DNA from: Hyphomicrobiales bacterium
GTDB lineage: Bacteria; Pseudomonadota; Alphaproteobacteria; Rhizobiales; Beijerinckiaceae
Direction: 5' to 3'
DNA length: 57,168 bases
NCBI GenBank assembly: GCA_025351165.1
Contig: JANXWK010000013.1
Coordinates: forward strand, 5,001-62,168
The position numbers and the translations under genes were made by a program. Each line of letters opens with the position of its first letter. Within the stretch, counting starts at the first letter, position 1. Shown here one piece after another: positions 25,437 to 34,307 of the stretch. The notes under the pieces are model-generated. The model saw only the letters and a list, made by a program, of their open reading frames with translations, had not been told where the DNA came from and ran no database searches.

Positions 25437-25712
25437 TCATTTGGCAGATAGTTTTTGTGCGTAGAGCACAAAGCTTAGAACCTCTGCTACTGCTCTGTAA
25501 AGATTTTCTGGTATTTGTTCTTCCAATTCAACACTACTCAATGCTTCTGCCAATATGGCATTTTCTTCGACCGCTATATTATGTAGTTTTGCGGATTCGA
25601 TAATTTTTTCTGCAACCAGGCCGCTGCCTTTTGCAGTTACGCGAGGTGCTCCCTCAAAATCATATTCAAGGGCTATGGCCGTTTTTGTATTTTTGTATTT
25701 TGGCTGTTTCAT
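25437..25712 (-). CDS. FlhB C-terminal-domain-like flagellar protein
   Basis: A 91-residue protein equal to the cytoplasmic C-terminal domain of FlhB/YscU (AIALEYDFEGAPRVTAKGSGLVAEKIIESAKLHNIAVEENAILAEAL...YRAVAEVLSFV). It lacks the FlhB membrane part and the NPTH autocleavage motif. Such stand-alone proteins are often encoded next to fliK, as here, and can substitute for the FlhB domain in the export-specificity switch. The ATG at 25712 is used; a TTG two codons earlier is less likely. The start codon lies in the last unit of a 15-bp tandem repeat, and the gene follows fliK by 41 bp. Confidence 0.85.
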   Translation of the reverse strand: MKQPKYKNTKTAIALEYDFEGAPRVTAKGSGLVAEKIIESAKLHNIAVEENAILAEALSSVELEEQIPENLYRAVAEVLSFVLYAQKLSAK

Positions 25713-25755
25713 GTTCAACTATTTCATATTCAACTATTTCATATTCAATTATTTC
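25711..25755 (-). repeat. 15-bp tandem repeat, three units, at the fliK/flhB-like junction
   Basis: Units (plus strand) ATGTTCAACTATTTC, ATATTCAACTATTTC and ATATTCAATTATTTC occupy 25711-25755. The array overlaps the fliK stop codon and ends at the start codon of the flhB-like gene. Each unit supplies an ATGAAA on the minus strand; in the two extra copies it is followed at once by a stop. Confidence 0.9.
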
Positions 25756-27241
25756 ATGCCGCACTATCTATAAAATATCCTGGCCTGGCCTTAGGCTGTG
25801 AAGGTTTGCCAGTCAGGACTGATAAATCTTTAATTTCGAACTTACTGTCAGCCAGAGCGCCGCGTAGATCAGCAATATGCGTCCTAAGTGTATTGCTCGT
25901 CTCTGGACGTTCCGCAAACAGGGTTATGGCAAGCTGTGTGCCTTGAATGGCGATGCGGCCATGGACAGCGCCAAGCTCTTTTGTGTCTATGGCAAAATTA
26001 ACGCGCCATATTTTGCTGTTATATTCAGAGGTTCCACGCTGGTCCTGCTCAATTTTGAAGCCAGCAACTGTCGTTTCCTGAGGAAGGCGCACAGGAAGCT
26101 CAAAGGCCCATACCTGATTTTTTAGTGAGGTTATATCCATTGATGTTGGGTTATTCAAAGAGGGTGGCAAAGATGCAAATTGTAAAAGCTTGATACGCTC
26201 AAGGGCTTGATCTGCGTGATGTTCAAGTATTTTTGCGGCGTCAAGCGTTGAAAGGCTGGAAGCAAGCTGGCTGACAGGCGTTCTTTGTCCCTCTGGCATT
26301 GTTTCTCTGCGAGGCGGTGGTGGCGGCTCCTGAAGACTGGAAAACTGGGACTTTTTAGGAGGGTCTGGCAGGCCATTCGCACTATCCTCAAGCATAGATG
26401 CAAGCTGCATTTTCTGGGTTATATCTTTTAACTCCAGCAATGCTGCTTTCATATCTGAGTTTGGTACAGGAATTTGGCCTTGTGCGAGTTTAGATTCAAA
26501 AAACAGGCCTGACTGTTTGAGAGCCTGGCGAATATCATCTGCCAGAACGGGTGCATTGCCATTCAACTGCTGGCCAATCAGGGCACTGATGGTTTCAAAC
26601 AGGGAAGCTGGTAGCGGTCGCTGCTGGAGGGGCAAAATCTTTGCGTCATATGACTGCGCAATGGCCTCTGGTGTAGGTGGAGTAAGAAGCGCTTCAATAT
26701 CGCTTAAAATATTGCCTAATGCCCCTTGATTCGTCACTGCATTTATCAAATTTTGCAGCAATACGATGCGTGGTGTGGGAGCAGCCAGAAGAGCTTCTGC
26801 ACGGGCCGCAATAGCAGTTTCTACGAATTTTATGAGCTGGATGGGCGAAGCTGTCCGATTGGCGATATTGGCTTCCAGCGCTGCGGTGAGTTTATTGAAC
26901 TCACCCTCATTATTGCCCTGTTGGTTAAACAAGAGGTTTTCAGACGTGGTGCTTACCGGTTTGGAGGGCGGCCCTTCAACTAATACAAGCCTAGGTGTTC
27001 CGCCAGAATTATCATATTTTAAGGTTACACGCGTGCCTGGAATAAGAGTTGAGGCAAGGGCGGCGGTATTCTGGAAATTGGCGGTTACCTGGTTGCCTGC
27101 AATATCCAGGGTCGCTTTACCATCGGATGTTGTGCTTAGAACACGGGCAGTCAGTTCCTGTCCATCCTGCAAACTGGATAAATCCAGTGCTTTGAATAAA
27201 GTCTGGAGCAGCTGGCTCTGGACAACAGCAATGATACTCAC
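25754..27241 (-). CDS. fliK: Flagellar hook-length control protein FliK
   Basis: Secreted ruler protein that measures hook length and triggers the export switch through FlhB. The 495-residue chain has an N-terminal beta-rich domain (LTARVLSTTSDGKATLDIAGNQVTANF), a long Gln/Pro/Leu-rich middle with a polyproline patch near 310-320, and the conserved C-terminal hook domain (WAFELPVRLP..., IWRVNFAIDTKELGAVHGRIAIQG, LAITLFAERPETSNTLR). The start is set at GTG 27241 with GAGG just upstream; the TTG four codons earlier has no better context. It stands apart from the fliFGHN cluster, across anmK and two plus-strand genes. Confidence 0.85.
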   Translation of the reverse strand: MSIIAVVQSQLLQTLFKALDLSSLQDGQELTARVLSTTSDGKATLDIAGNQVTANFQNTAALASTLIPGTRVTLKYDNSGGTPRLVLVEGPPSKPVSTTSENLLFNQQGNNEGEFNKLTAALEANIANRTASPIQLIKFVETAIAARAEALLAAPTPRIVLLQNLINAVTNQGALGNILSDIEALLTPPTPEAIAQSYDAKILPLQQRPLPASLFETISALIGQQLNGNAPVLADDIRQALKQSGLFFESKLAQGQIPVPNSDMKAALLELKDITQKMQLASMLEDSANGLPDPPKKSQFSSLQEPPPPPRRETMPEGQRTPVSQLASSLSTLDAAKILEHHADQALERIKLLQFASLPPSLNNPTSMDITSLKNQVWAFELPVRLPQETTVAGFKIEQDQRGTSEYNSKIWRVNFAIDTKELGAVHGRIAIQGTQLAITLFAERPETSNTLRTHIADLRGALADSKFEIKDLSVLTGKPSQPKARPGYFIDSAA

Positions 27242-27310
27242 GATACACCTCAAACGCTAAAAGCAACACGCGTTATGAGACAAGGATGACAGATTAGTAT
27301 TGACGTTTTG

Positions 27311-28408
27311 TTAGCGCCTTACACAGGATAGCCAAAAATCTCCACCAGTCATTGGTAATGGAACACCTGTTGTGCCTGGTAAACTCAAGGGCAGGCCAAG
27401 GCGGGAGCGCAGTGCAAGATAGGCAAAGCATTGTGCCTCCAGCAAATCTCCGTTCCAGCCAATAGTGTCCACGTTTTCAACCGGCACATCAAGCAAGGAG
27501 CGCAGACCTTGCATAAAGCATAAATTCAAGCGTCCGCCGCCAGCCACCAGCCATTGGACAGGGCGTTTTGGCGCATGCTGCAAAGCTTTTACCACAGAGT
27601 GGATGGTGAAAGCCGACAACGTTGCCGCGCCATCATTGTCAGGCAGCACTTCGACACATTTTGCACGCACCTGAAAATCCTGCCGATCCAGCGATTTTGG
27701 AGGTTTGACATCAAAAAACGGATTTGACATGAAAGCCTCAAGCATAGGCTGGTTGACAGTGCCGCTCATAGCCAGCGCACCATTTTTGTCATAGGCATGA
27801 CCTGTGCGGATTTTTACAAAATCATCCAGCAGGGCGGATGCTGGGCCAGTATCAAAAGCAATAATGGTTTCATTATCAATGTAGGTTACATTGGCAATAC
27901 CACCAAGATTGAGCACCATAAGGGGTTTTTCCATATGGCTTGTGAGGGCCTGGTGATAGAGTGGTACAAGTGGCGCGCCATGTCCCCCCGCTGCAATATC
28001 TGCATGACGAAAGCGATTAACAACATTCATGCCGATATGGTCTGCCATGCGCTGGCCCAAACCAAGCTGGCGAGTGAAATTGCGCTCTGGACGATGTAAT
28101 ACTGTTTGCCCATGCATGCCAACTAAAGCTATCCCTGACCTGTCGATTGTACAGTCTGTACAGAATTTCAGTACAGCATTGCTGTGAGCATCGCTGACGG
28201 CTTCTTCAAGTTCTGTTAAATTGCCATGTTCAGCCAAATCTGGATTTCCAATAATGTCCTGGAGTGCCCTGCGTAAATCCGGGGCATAGGGATATAATCG
28301 TCCCTCCAGCGGATTGACGTGCAGAAGACCATCCGTTTCAATAAGGGCGACATCAACACCATCCATTGATGTGCCGCTGATGGCACCAATAACTTTTTTA
28401 AAATGCAC
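27311..28408 (-). CDS. anmK: Anhydro-N-acetylmuramic acid kinase
   Basis: Phosphorylates 1,6-anhydro-MurNAc released from peptidoglycan, giving MurNAc-6-phosphate for recycling. The 365-residue protein opens with AISGTSMDGVDVALIETDG, the family's nucleotide motif, followed by HGQTVLHRPERNFTRQLGLGQ, NLGGIANVTYID, FDTGPASALLDDFV and WLVAGGGRLNLCFM. The start is GTG with AGGTGAA about 5 nt upstream. It lies upstream of fliK on the same strand with a 69-bp gap, and diverges from the Hpt gene. No murQ (etherase) is adjacent, so the downstream step is encoded elsewhere or absent. Confidence 0.94.
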   Translation of the reverse strand: MHFKKVIGAISGTSMDGVDVALIETDGLLHVNPLEGRLYPYAPDLRRALQDIIGNPDLAEHGNLTELEEAVSDAHSNAVLKFCTDCTIDRSGIALVGMHGQTVLHRPERNFTRQLGLGQRMADHIGMNVVNRFRHADIAAGGHGAPLVPLYHQALTSHMEKPLMVLNLGGIANVTYIDNETIIAFDTGPASALLDDFVKIRTGHAYDKNGALAMSGTVNQPMLEAFMSNPFFDVKPPKSLDRQDFQVRAKCVEVLPDNDGAATLSAFTIHSVVKALQHAPKRPVQWLVAGGGRLNLCFMQGLRSLLDVPVENVDTIGWNGDLLEAQCFAYLALRSRLGLPLSLPGTTGVPLPMTGGDFWLSCVRR

Positions 28409-28478
28409 ACTTCACCTGTTTAAATTAACTGAATAGTCAGCAAAGCTTTTAACCTAATGTTTTTTATCGAACAGTATC

Positions 28479-28874
28479 ATGCAAGACATGAACAAAATCG
28501 ATGCATATGGTTTTGATAAAGCCGTTTTTCTTGATAGAACAGTTCTGGTGGAGCTGGAACAGGAATTTGGCCATGCTGTTCTGTGTGATTTGGTTTTTAT
28601 GGCTATCAAGAGTGCTGAACACGAGTTACTGCTTTTTCAAAGTGCCCTGGGTTCAAAAGATATGCCTGCCATGCAAAGATTATCGCACAGCATGATTGGT
28701 GTATTTGGTCAGTATGGGGCTTTGCATGCCAGTCAGCTGGCCTCTAAACTATATCATGCGCAGGACAACCAGATTGAGCAGTACGCAAAACAGCTTGTAT
28801 GTGCGGGGAAGGTCGCCATTGAACTTTTAAAGCAGTATCTAAATCCTGCTACAGCCATGGCTGAATTTGCATGA
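28479..28874 (+). CDS. Hpt-domain phosphotransfer protein
   Basis: A 131-residue helical protein resembling a stand-alone histidine phosphotransfer domain: RLSHSMIGVFGQYGALHASQLASKLYHAQD fits the H-x-x-x-G-x-x-x-x-x-G consensus, with His70 as phospho-acceptor. Stand-alone Hpt proteins relay phosphate between a hybrid kinase and a response regulator; partners are not evident, although an HWE kinase and a receiver protein lie 7 kb away. Its TGA overlaps the ATG of the membrane protein after it (ATGA), indicating coupling. TTAACCTAATG lies 20 bp upstream of the start. Confidence 0.7.
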   Translation: MQDMNKIDAYGFDKAVFLDRTVLVELEQEFGHAVLCDLVFMAIKSAEHELLLFQSALGSKDMPAMQRLSHSMIGVFGQYGALHASQLASKLYHAQDNQIEQYAKQLVCAGKVAIELLKQYLNPATAMAEFA

Positions 28875-30262
28875 GTGTCAAAACGCACATTTTGTATAAT
28901 GGAGCTTATATTGGGCTGATTGTTGCTGCTCTTTTTATTGGGCTTGTTTCACTTCTGATTTTTCCAGACCCTGTGGTATTGATTGGCCTTGCTGGAGTAC
29001 CTATTGGACTTGTGCTGGCATATTGGCTCAAGGATTATCCATTTGAACTTTGTTTAATGTTCATTGTGTTTTCATTTTTCCGAATTCACGAGGCTTTTCC
29101 AGTATTGACTCCGTTTCGTATTCCACAGTTTTTGGCAGTTACCACTCTTTTATCACTTGCATGGCATTTTTTTGGAACACGTCGCATTCAGGCTTACTGG
29201 TCGGCCGAACTACTGATTTTCATCCCATTTTTCAGCATATGTACAGTTGGGGTCATTTTTGCCACAAACAGACCTGAAGCATGGGCCTACTGGAACGGCA
29301 CGTATGTAAAAATAGCGGTCATGATGTTTGCAACTGCCTGGTTGACCAGAGAACAGCATCACTTCAAGCGTGTCAGTCAAGCCATGGTTTTTGCAGGTTT
29401 GGCCATTGCCTATGTTACGCTTTACAATAAATATTACCAGATTGGTTTGGTAGAAGGTACACGTGTCACCATTGCCCGGGATGTAGGATCTACCCTTGGT
29501 GATCCTAATGACCTCTCGCTTATCCTTTTATTTCCGCTTTCTTTTGCTTGTGCCCAGCTGGTAAGCAAAGGTATAGGCAACTGGCAAAGGCTACTTGGAC
29601 TGGTTGCGACGATCATGCTGTTCATGGCAATTATTGCTACGCAGAGCAGAGGCGGACTGCTGGGTCTTGTCTCTGTTTTTGGTGTCATTGGACGCTATAA
29701 AATTAAATCCAATTCTGTCATTATTGTTCTTGGAATAATAGGAGCGATTACCCTGTTTTCCCTTGCCGGTATTTCAGGACGTGCTTCTGGGGGCGCTGGA
29801 GAAGCGGGTATTGATGCATCTGCTGATGGAAGGCTTTTTGCCTGGGGTGCTGCATTCAAAATGGCGCTTCGATATCCGATTTTTGGGGTTGGTATTCATA
29901 ACTTTGTTCTGAACTATTATGATTTCAGTGCTTTACATGATGGAAACAATCATGAAGTGCATTCTACCTGGTTTGGAGTAATGGCAGAATCTGGCTTTAT
30001 CGGATTTTTTCTGTTTATTATAATGGTTGCACTTGGCATAAAAACATCCATTGCTACGTCAAGCATATTAAAAACCTGCGAAGCGCCAATTGCAATAAGG
30101 GCATTCTCCTTAGCCTCAGTTGCAGGGCTTATTGGAACATGTGTTTCAGGCAGTTTTTTAACGCAAGGTTTCTCATGGCCGTTTTATATTCATATAGCGC
30201 TGGTGGTGGCGCTCGCGCATCATGCACAAACCCTGGTAAAGCCAAATATTAATAAAGCTTGA
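28871..30262 (+). CDS. O-antigen ligase/polymerase-like membrane protein (Wzy_C/WaaL type)
   Basis: A polytopic inner-membrane protein of 463 residues, about 10-12 hydrophobic segments. The region TQSRGGLLGLVSVFGVIG, the large periplasmic loop with GVGIHNFVLNYYDF and HEVHSTWFGVMAESGFIGFFLF, and the conserved His/Arg pattern fit the WaaL/Wzy superfamily that joins or polymerises surface polysaccharides on a lipid carrier. Ligase, O-polysaccharide polymerase and exopolysaccharide polymerase cannot be told apart. No glycosyltransferase is adjacent. It overlaps the Hpt gene by 4 bp, so its synthesis is tied to a signalling protein. Confidence 0.75.
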   Translation: MSVKTHILYNGAYIGLIVAALFIGLVSLLIFPDPVVLIGLAGVPIGLVLAYWLKDYPFELCLMFIVFSFFRIHEAFPVLTPFRIPQFLAVTTLLSLAWHFFGTRRIQAYWSAELLIFIPFFSICTVGVIFATNRPEAWAYWNGTYVKIAVMMFATAWLTREQHHFKRVSQAMVFAGLAIAYVTLYNKYYQIGLVEGTRVTIARDVGSTLGDPNDLSLILLFPLSFACAQLVSKGIGNWQRLLGLVATIMLFMAIIATQSRGGLLGLVSVFGVIGRYKIKSNSVIIVLGIIGAITLFSLAGISGRASGGAGEAGIDASADGRLFAWGAAFKMALRYPIFGVGIHNFVLNYYDFSALHDGNNHEVHSTWFGVMAESGFIGFFLFIIMVALGIKTSIATSSILKTCEAPIAIRAFSLASVAGLIGTCVSGSFLTQGFSWPFYIHIALVVALAHHAQTLVKPNINKA

Positions 30263-30320
30263 AGTTTAATCTACAATTTTTGTGATCATTTTAACATATT
30301 TAAAAATCTTTTTTTACCAA

Positions 30321-30390
30321 GAGGCAAAATTTGCCTCCCTTGTTAATATTGTTAACCACCCAGTAACCATAGACAGGGCAAATTCTGCCT
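30321..30390 (+). promoter_or_regulatory. Palindromic pair upstream of fliF
   Basis: A perfect 17-bp inverted repeat GAGGCAAA-A-TTTGCCTC (30321-30337) and a related imperfect one, AGGGCAAATTCTGCCT (30375-30390), centred about 54 bp apart. They lie in the 218-bp gap before fliF. They could be operators for the flagellar operon, or the first may be a weak terminator of the preceding gene (no T tract follows). Confidence 0.4.
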
Positions 30391-30480
30391 AGCTGTTTGC
30401 GAACAATTAGTGATTTGAGGTTCAGACAGCCAAGGGCCAGAATAGCCTAATTTTTCAAAACAAATTTGGTAGGGTGTTCT

Positions 30481-32085
30481 GTGGATAGCTTTCTCGATGG
30501 ATTTAAAAAACTAGGCGCACAGCGCATAGCAGCAATGGCAGCCGTTGCGCTAATTCTGGCTGGCTTTTTTGGATATATTACGCTGCGTGTTTCTCAGCCA
30601 GGCTTTTCCACACTTTTTACTGATTTAAGTAACAATGACGCTATGGCTATAACGCGTGATCTTGATGCAAAAGGTATAAAATATGAGATGACACAGGATG
30701 GATCATCCATTCGTGTGCCAAAAGATCAGGTTTTAAAACTCCGTATGGATCTGGCAAGCAAGGGAATGCCAACAGGCGGCGGTATAGGATATGAGATTTT
30801 TGACAAGGGCGATAATTTTTCAGCCACCAGTTTTGTGCAAAATGTCAATCATCTGCGTGCATTGGAAGGGGAACTCGTTCGGACCATCCGCAGCCTTGAC
30901 CGTGTACAAAATGCCCGTGTGCATCTTGTTATCCCTGAGCGTAAACTTTTCAGTCGTGAACAGCAGGAGCCTCGTGCCTCAATTGTTCTCAAAGTACGCG
31001 GTGAACTTGATGCAGGGCAAATTCGTGCAATCCGCCATTTAAGTGCTTCTGCAGTTGAAGGTTTGAAACCAGAAAGAGTATCAATTGTTGATGAAGCTGG
31101 GCGATTGCTGGCAGATGGTGCAGGGGGAGAAACTGATGTTGCCGTCATTAGTTCAGAAAAGCAGGCAGCCTATGAAAAAAGGGTCAGAACCCAGATTGAG
31201 GATGTTGTTGCAAGTGTAGTGGGACGTGGCCGTACGCGTGTGCAGGTTGCAGCGGATATAGACTTTAACCGTGTTCAGCAGACATCCGAAACATATGATC
31301 CTGAGAGCCGTGTTGTTCGCTCCACGCAAACCAGCAGTGAAGCACAGGTAACAACGGAAGCAAAAGACGGCTCAGTCTCGGTTTCCAATGAATTGCCAGC
31401 TGCGCAGCAGAATACCAATGCTGCAACAACCAAAGATAACAGCCAGAAAAATCAGGAAACTGTTAATTACGAAATCTCAAGAACGACCCGCACTGAAACT
31501 ATAGAAGGGGGGCGCGTTAAAAAATTATCAGTCGCAGTCCTTGTCGACGGGCTTTACACAAAATCCTCTACAGGCGACATGATTTACAGCGAGCGTCCAG
31601 AAGAGGACCGCAAGCGTATTGAAACGCTGGTTAAAACAGCTGTTGGCATTGACAAGGTTCGGGGTGACCAGATTGAAGTTGTGAGTATGCGCTTTGCAGA
31701 AGCGCCCAGTATTGAAGCCACAAAAGAACTTTCGCTCCTTGAAAGATTATTCTCCTTTTCCAAAGATGACACACTTCGCCTTGCCGAACTTGGCATGTTT
31801 GCAATCTTGACATTGATTGTACTGTTCCTGGTTGTGCGCCCATTGCTAAAACAGATTGTAGCCCCTGAAATTTTACGCAAAGCCCTGCCAGGCTTCATGC
31901 GTGGTGAAGAGCTTGAAATGGCACAAGGGCAACTAAGTGCACCAGAAAATAATGAAATGGTTGAGTTTGCCCAAATGAATGGCGGTATTAAAGCCAGCAC
32001 AGTGGATCAGGTTGGCAAGATTGTTCAAAATAACCCGTCGGAAACCATTGGTGTCCTGCGTAACTGGATACATGGAGCAGCTTAA
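30481..32085 (+). CDS. fliF: Flagellar MS-ring protein FliF
   Basis: Inner-membrane ring on which the flagellar basal body and export gate assemble. TM1 is near residues 17-38 (AAMAAVALILAGFFGYITL). The ring-building region follows (STLFTDLSNNDAMAITRDLDAKGIKYEM, LDRVQNARVHLVIPERKLFSREQQEPRASIVLK), then a disordered Gln/Asn-rich loop, TM2 near 436-460 (FAILTLIVLFLVVRPLL) and a C-terminal FliG-binding tail. The GTG at 30481 is chosen since GGTAGGG lies 7 nt upstream; the TTG five codons earlier has no such site. First gene of fliF-fliG-fliH-fliN-flbD. Confidence 0.95.
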   Translation: MDSFLDGFKKLGAQRIAAMAAVALILAGFFGYITLRVSQPGFSTLFTDLSNNDAMAITRDLDAKGIKYEMTQDGSSIRVPKDQVLKLRMDLASKGMPTGGGIGYEIFDKGDNFSATSFVQNVNHLRALEGELVRTIRSLDRVQNARVHLVIPERKLFSREQQEPRASIVLKVRGELDAGQIRAIRHLSASAVEGLKPERVSIVDEAGRLLADGAGGETDVAVISSEKQAAYEKRVRTQIEDVVASVVGRGRTRVQVAADIDFNRVQQTSETYDPESRVVRSTQTSSEAQVTTEAKDGSVSVSNELPAAQQNTNAATTKDNSQKNQETVNYEISRTTRTETIEGGRVKKLSVAVLVDGLYTKSSTGDMIYSERPEEDRKRIETLVKTAVGIDKVRGDQIEVVSMRFAEAPSIEATKELSLLERLFSFSKDDTLRLAELGMFAILTLIVLFLVVRPLLKQIVAPEILRKALPGFMRGEELEMAQGQLSAPENNEMVEFAQMNGGIKASTVDQVGKIVQNNPSETIGVLRNWIHGAA

Positions 32086-32088
32086 ACT

Positions 32089-33153
32089 ATGGCATATTCG
32101 CGTATCACAGAAACTTTTGATGCTAATAATGCAGCTAATGCTGTTATTAAACCACCCCGCAAAATGACTGGCCCGGAAAAGGCTGCGGTTGTTCTTCTTG
32201 TCATTGGTGAAAAATATGGCGGCCCAATATGGATGGGTCTTGAAGATGATGAAATTCGCATTGTTTCCTTAGCCATGTCTGGACTGGGCAATCTGGAATC
32301 AGGTGAGGTTGAAGAAATTTTGACAGAGTTTGTCAGCAAAATGTCAGCTGGAGGTGCTGTTACAGGCGATTTTGACCGGACAGAAAGCCTGCTGGCCAAA
32401 CTGCTGCCAAAAGATCGCGCCACCGGTATCATGGAAGAAATACGCGGCCCAGCTGGCCGTAACATGTGGCAAAAACTATCCAATATCCAGGATCAGGTTC
32501 TGGCAACCTATCTTAAAAATGAATACCCACAGACTGTTGCTGTTATTCTGTCTAAAATCAAGACTGACCATGCAGCGCGTGTTCTTGGGATTTTGCCAGA
32601 TGATTTTGCGCTTGATGTTGTTCAGCGTATGCTCAAGATGGAAGCAGTCCAAAAAGATGTGCTTGATCGCATTGAAGACACACTGCGCACAGAATTCATA
32701 GGAAACCTGTCGACCAGTCACAGGCGTGATGCTCATGAGCTTATGGCAGAAATATTCAATGCGTTTGACCGTCAGACGGAAACACGCTTCTTGTCCCAGC
32801 TTGATGATCGAAGCCGAGATTCAGCAACACGTATCCGCTCCCTCATGTTTACGTTTGATGATCTAACAAAACTTGATCCAGCCTCAATTCAGACATTGCT
32901 GCGCAATACTGAAAAGGACGCGCTTGCAATTGCGCTCAAGGGAGCAACAGAACCTGTACGTCAGTTCTTCCTTGGCAATATGTCAAAGCGGGCCGCTGCT
33001 AATCTTACCGATGATATGGGCGGAATGGGTCCAGTTCGTCTCAAGGAAGTGGATGAAGCCCAAACAAGTATGGTCAATAAGGCTAAAGATCTGGCAGCGC
33101 GTGGCGAGATTATGATCTCGAAAAACCGTGCTGAAGATGAACTGGTTTATTAG
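32089..33153 (+). CDS. fliG: Flagellar motor switch protein FliG
   Basis: Rotor protein that couples FliF to the C-ring and contacts the stators. The 354-residue length is normal. N-domain MTGPEKAAVVLLVIGEKYGGPIWMGLEDDEI; middle domain with NEYPQTVAVILSKIKTDHAARVLGILPDDF (the EHPQ-like motif is here EYPQ); C-domain MFTFDDLTKLDPASIQTLLRNTEKDALAIALKGA with the charged torque-helix residues. It begins 3 bp after fliF and is followed 11 bp later by the FliH-like gene. Confidence 0.96.
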   Translation: MAYSRITETFDANNAANAVIKPPRKMTGPEKAAVVLLVIGEKYGGPIWMGLEDDEIRIVSLAMSGLGNLESGEVEEILTEFVSKMSAGGAVTGDFDRTESLLAKLLPKDRATGIMEEIRGPAGRNMWQKLSNIQDQVLATYLKNEYPQTVAVILSKIKTDHAARVLGILPDDFALDVVQRMLKMEAVQKDVLDRIEDTLRTEFIGNLSTSHRRDAHELMAEIFNAFDRQTETRFLSQLDDRSRDSATRIRSLMFTFDDLTKLDPASIQTLLRNTEKDALAIALKGATEPVRQFFLGNMSKRAAANLTDDMGGMGPVRLKEVDEAQTSMVNKAKDLAARGEIMISKNRAEDELVY

Positions 33154-33164
33154 GATAATGCGTT

Positions 33165-33869
33165 ATGAGTGAACCGAAAAAGTTTGGATTTTCGCGGGAT
33201 TTTCAAAAAGGTAGCAATACCTCACCCTTTGTTGAGCGCAGAAAAGTGCCGACGATTACAGTCTCTGAGCATGAAGAAAAAATGAGCATTGCAGATGGCA
33301 ACGCTTTTATGCGGGGGCATGGTGCAGGAATTGAAGCTGCAAGGCTGGAACAAACAGCACGACTTGCCCTGGCCACAGAGGAACTTACTCATGTTTTGCG
33401 TCAACATAGTGTGCATCTGGCAACAATTGAACAACAGGCTTCAAACGAGTCCTTAAATTTTGCCCTTAAATTCTCTGAACTGCTGGCAGGTACTCTTATT
33501 TCCCGCTCGCCTCTTGCTCCAATTGAGGCCGCCGCAAGACGCGTTTTTGGAGATTTACGCGGACTGCCCCATATTGCAGTTAGAGTTGCACCTGATCTGG
33601 TAGAGGCTGTTAAAAACAGTCTTCAGGTTATTGGGCGTGAAATTGGGCTTGAAGCCAGAATAATAGTACTGGGTGAACCTGAAATTCATTTTAGTGATTG
33701 CCGTATAGAGTGGGCAGATGGCGGCATCATTACCAATCAGCAAGCTTTGCAAGCACAGCTTCAAAGCGCAATCCAGACTGCATTGGCGCAGGCCGCACAA
33801 GGTACTAAAGATCAGATTTCAACTAACCAATACATAAATCATATTCCACACAAGGATTTAAACACATGA
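33165..33869 (+). CDS. Flagellar assembly protein FliH/FlbE-like
   Basis: A 234-residue protein in the position of FliH (FlbE in Caulobacter), the peripheral stator that restrains the export ATPase FliI. The N-terminus is variable; the middle is a long Ala/Gln/Glu helix (GHGAGIEAARLEQTARLALATEELTHVLRQHS), and the C-terminus has the FliH/HrpE fold with LPHIAVRVAPDLVEAVKNSL and CRIEWADGGI, the most conserved FliH block. The stop overlaps the fliN start by 4 bp (ATGA). Confidence 0.87.
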   Translation: MSEPKKFGFSRDFQKGSNTSPFVERRKVPTITVSEHEEKMSIADGNAFMRGHGAGIEAARLEQTARLALATEELTHVLRQHSVHLATIEQQASNESLNFALKFSELLAGTLISRSPLAPIEAAARRVFGDLRGLPHIAVRVAPDLVEAVKNSLQVIGREIGLEARIIVLGEPEIHFSDCRIEWADGGIITNQQALQAQLQSAIQTALAQAAQGTKDQISTNQYINHIPHKDLNT

Positions 33870-34222
33870 GTAATACTGATCTTCCTTTACCGGATCTGGA
33901 TACCCAGGATGGTTTTATGGCACCAACGCCAACCCTGGAAACCATGATGAAATCTGATGAATTTTCAGGGGCAAAAACTGCTGCTGATCTGGAGCACGTA
34001 TTTGATGTTCCAGTAAATGTGGCAGCAGTTCTGGGGCGAACTAAACTGGATGTGGGCGACCTTATGTCCCTCGTACCTGGTCAGGTTCTGGAGCTTGACC
34101 GCAAAGTGGGAGAGGCAATTGATATTTATGTAAATGACAGGCTTGTCGCACGCGGTGAGGTTGTGCTGGTTGAAGAAAAATTAGGTGTAACCATGACTGA
34201 AATTATCAAGGCGGATCGATAA
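33866..34222 (+). CDS. fliN: Flagellar motor switch protein FliN
   Basis: C-ring component of 118 residues. The SpoA domain occupies the C-terminal 80 residues (VFDVPVNVAAVLGRTKLDVGDLMSLVPGQVLELDRKVGEAIDIYVNDRLVARGEVVLVEEKLGVTMTEII), preceded by a short acidic and Pro/Thr-rich leader. It overlaps the FliH-like gene by 4 bp and precedes flbD by 85 bp. FliM, the other C-ring protein, is not in the window. Confidence 0.95.
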   Translation: MSNTDLPLPDLDTQDGFMAPTPTLETMMKSDEFSGAKTAADLEHVFDVPVNVAAVLGRTKLDVGDLMSLVPGQVLELDRKVGEAIDIYVNDRLVARGEVVLVEEKLGVTMTEIIKADR

Positions 34223-34307
34223 TTTTTTTCCTTCTTGTGTAAAGGGAAGAAGCAATATCAGATTTCAAATCCCGCACGGGAATTTTAAGTTAAAGGACTT
34301 TCAGATT

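Noticed and set aside
30340-30358. TTAATATTGTTAACC as a full CtrA box before fliF
   Set aside because: The spacing between the TTAA halves is 5 bp rather than the 7 bp of the consensus, so I do not call it a site, only part of the TTAACC pattern.
34223-34307. Terminator between fliN and flbD
   Set aside because: CTTCTT and AAGAAG could pair weakly, but the stem is A/T-rich with no T tract after it; the gap more likely keeps flbD in the operon.
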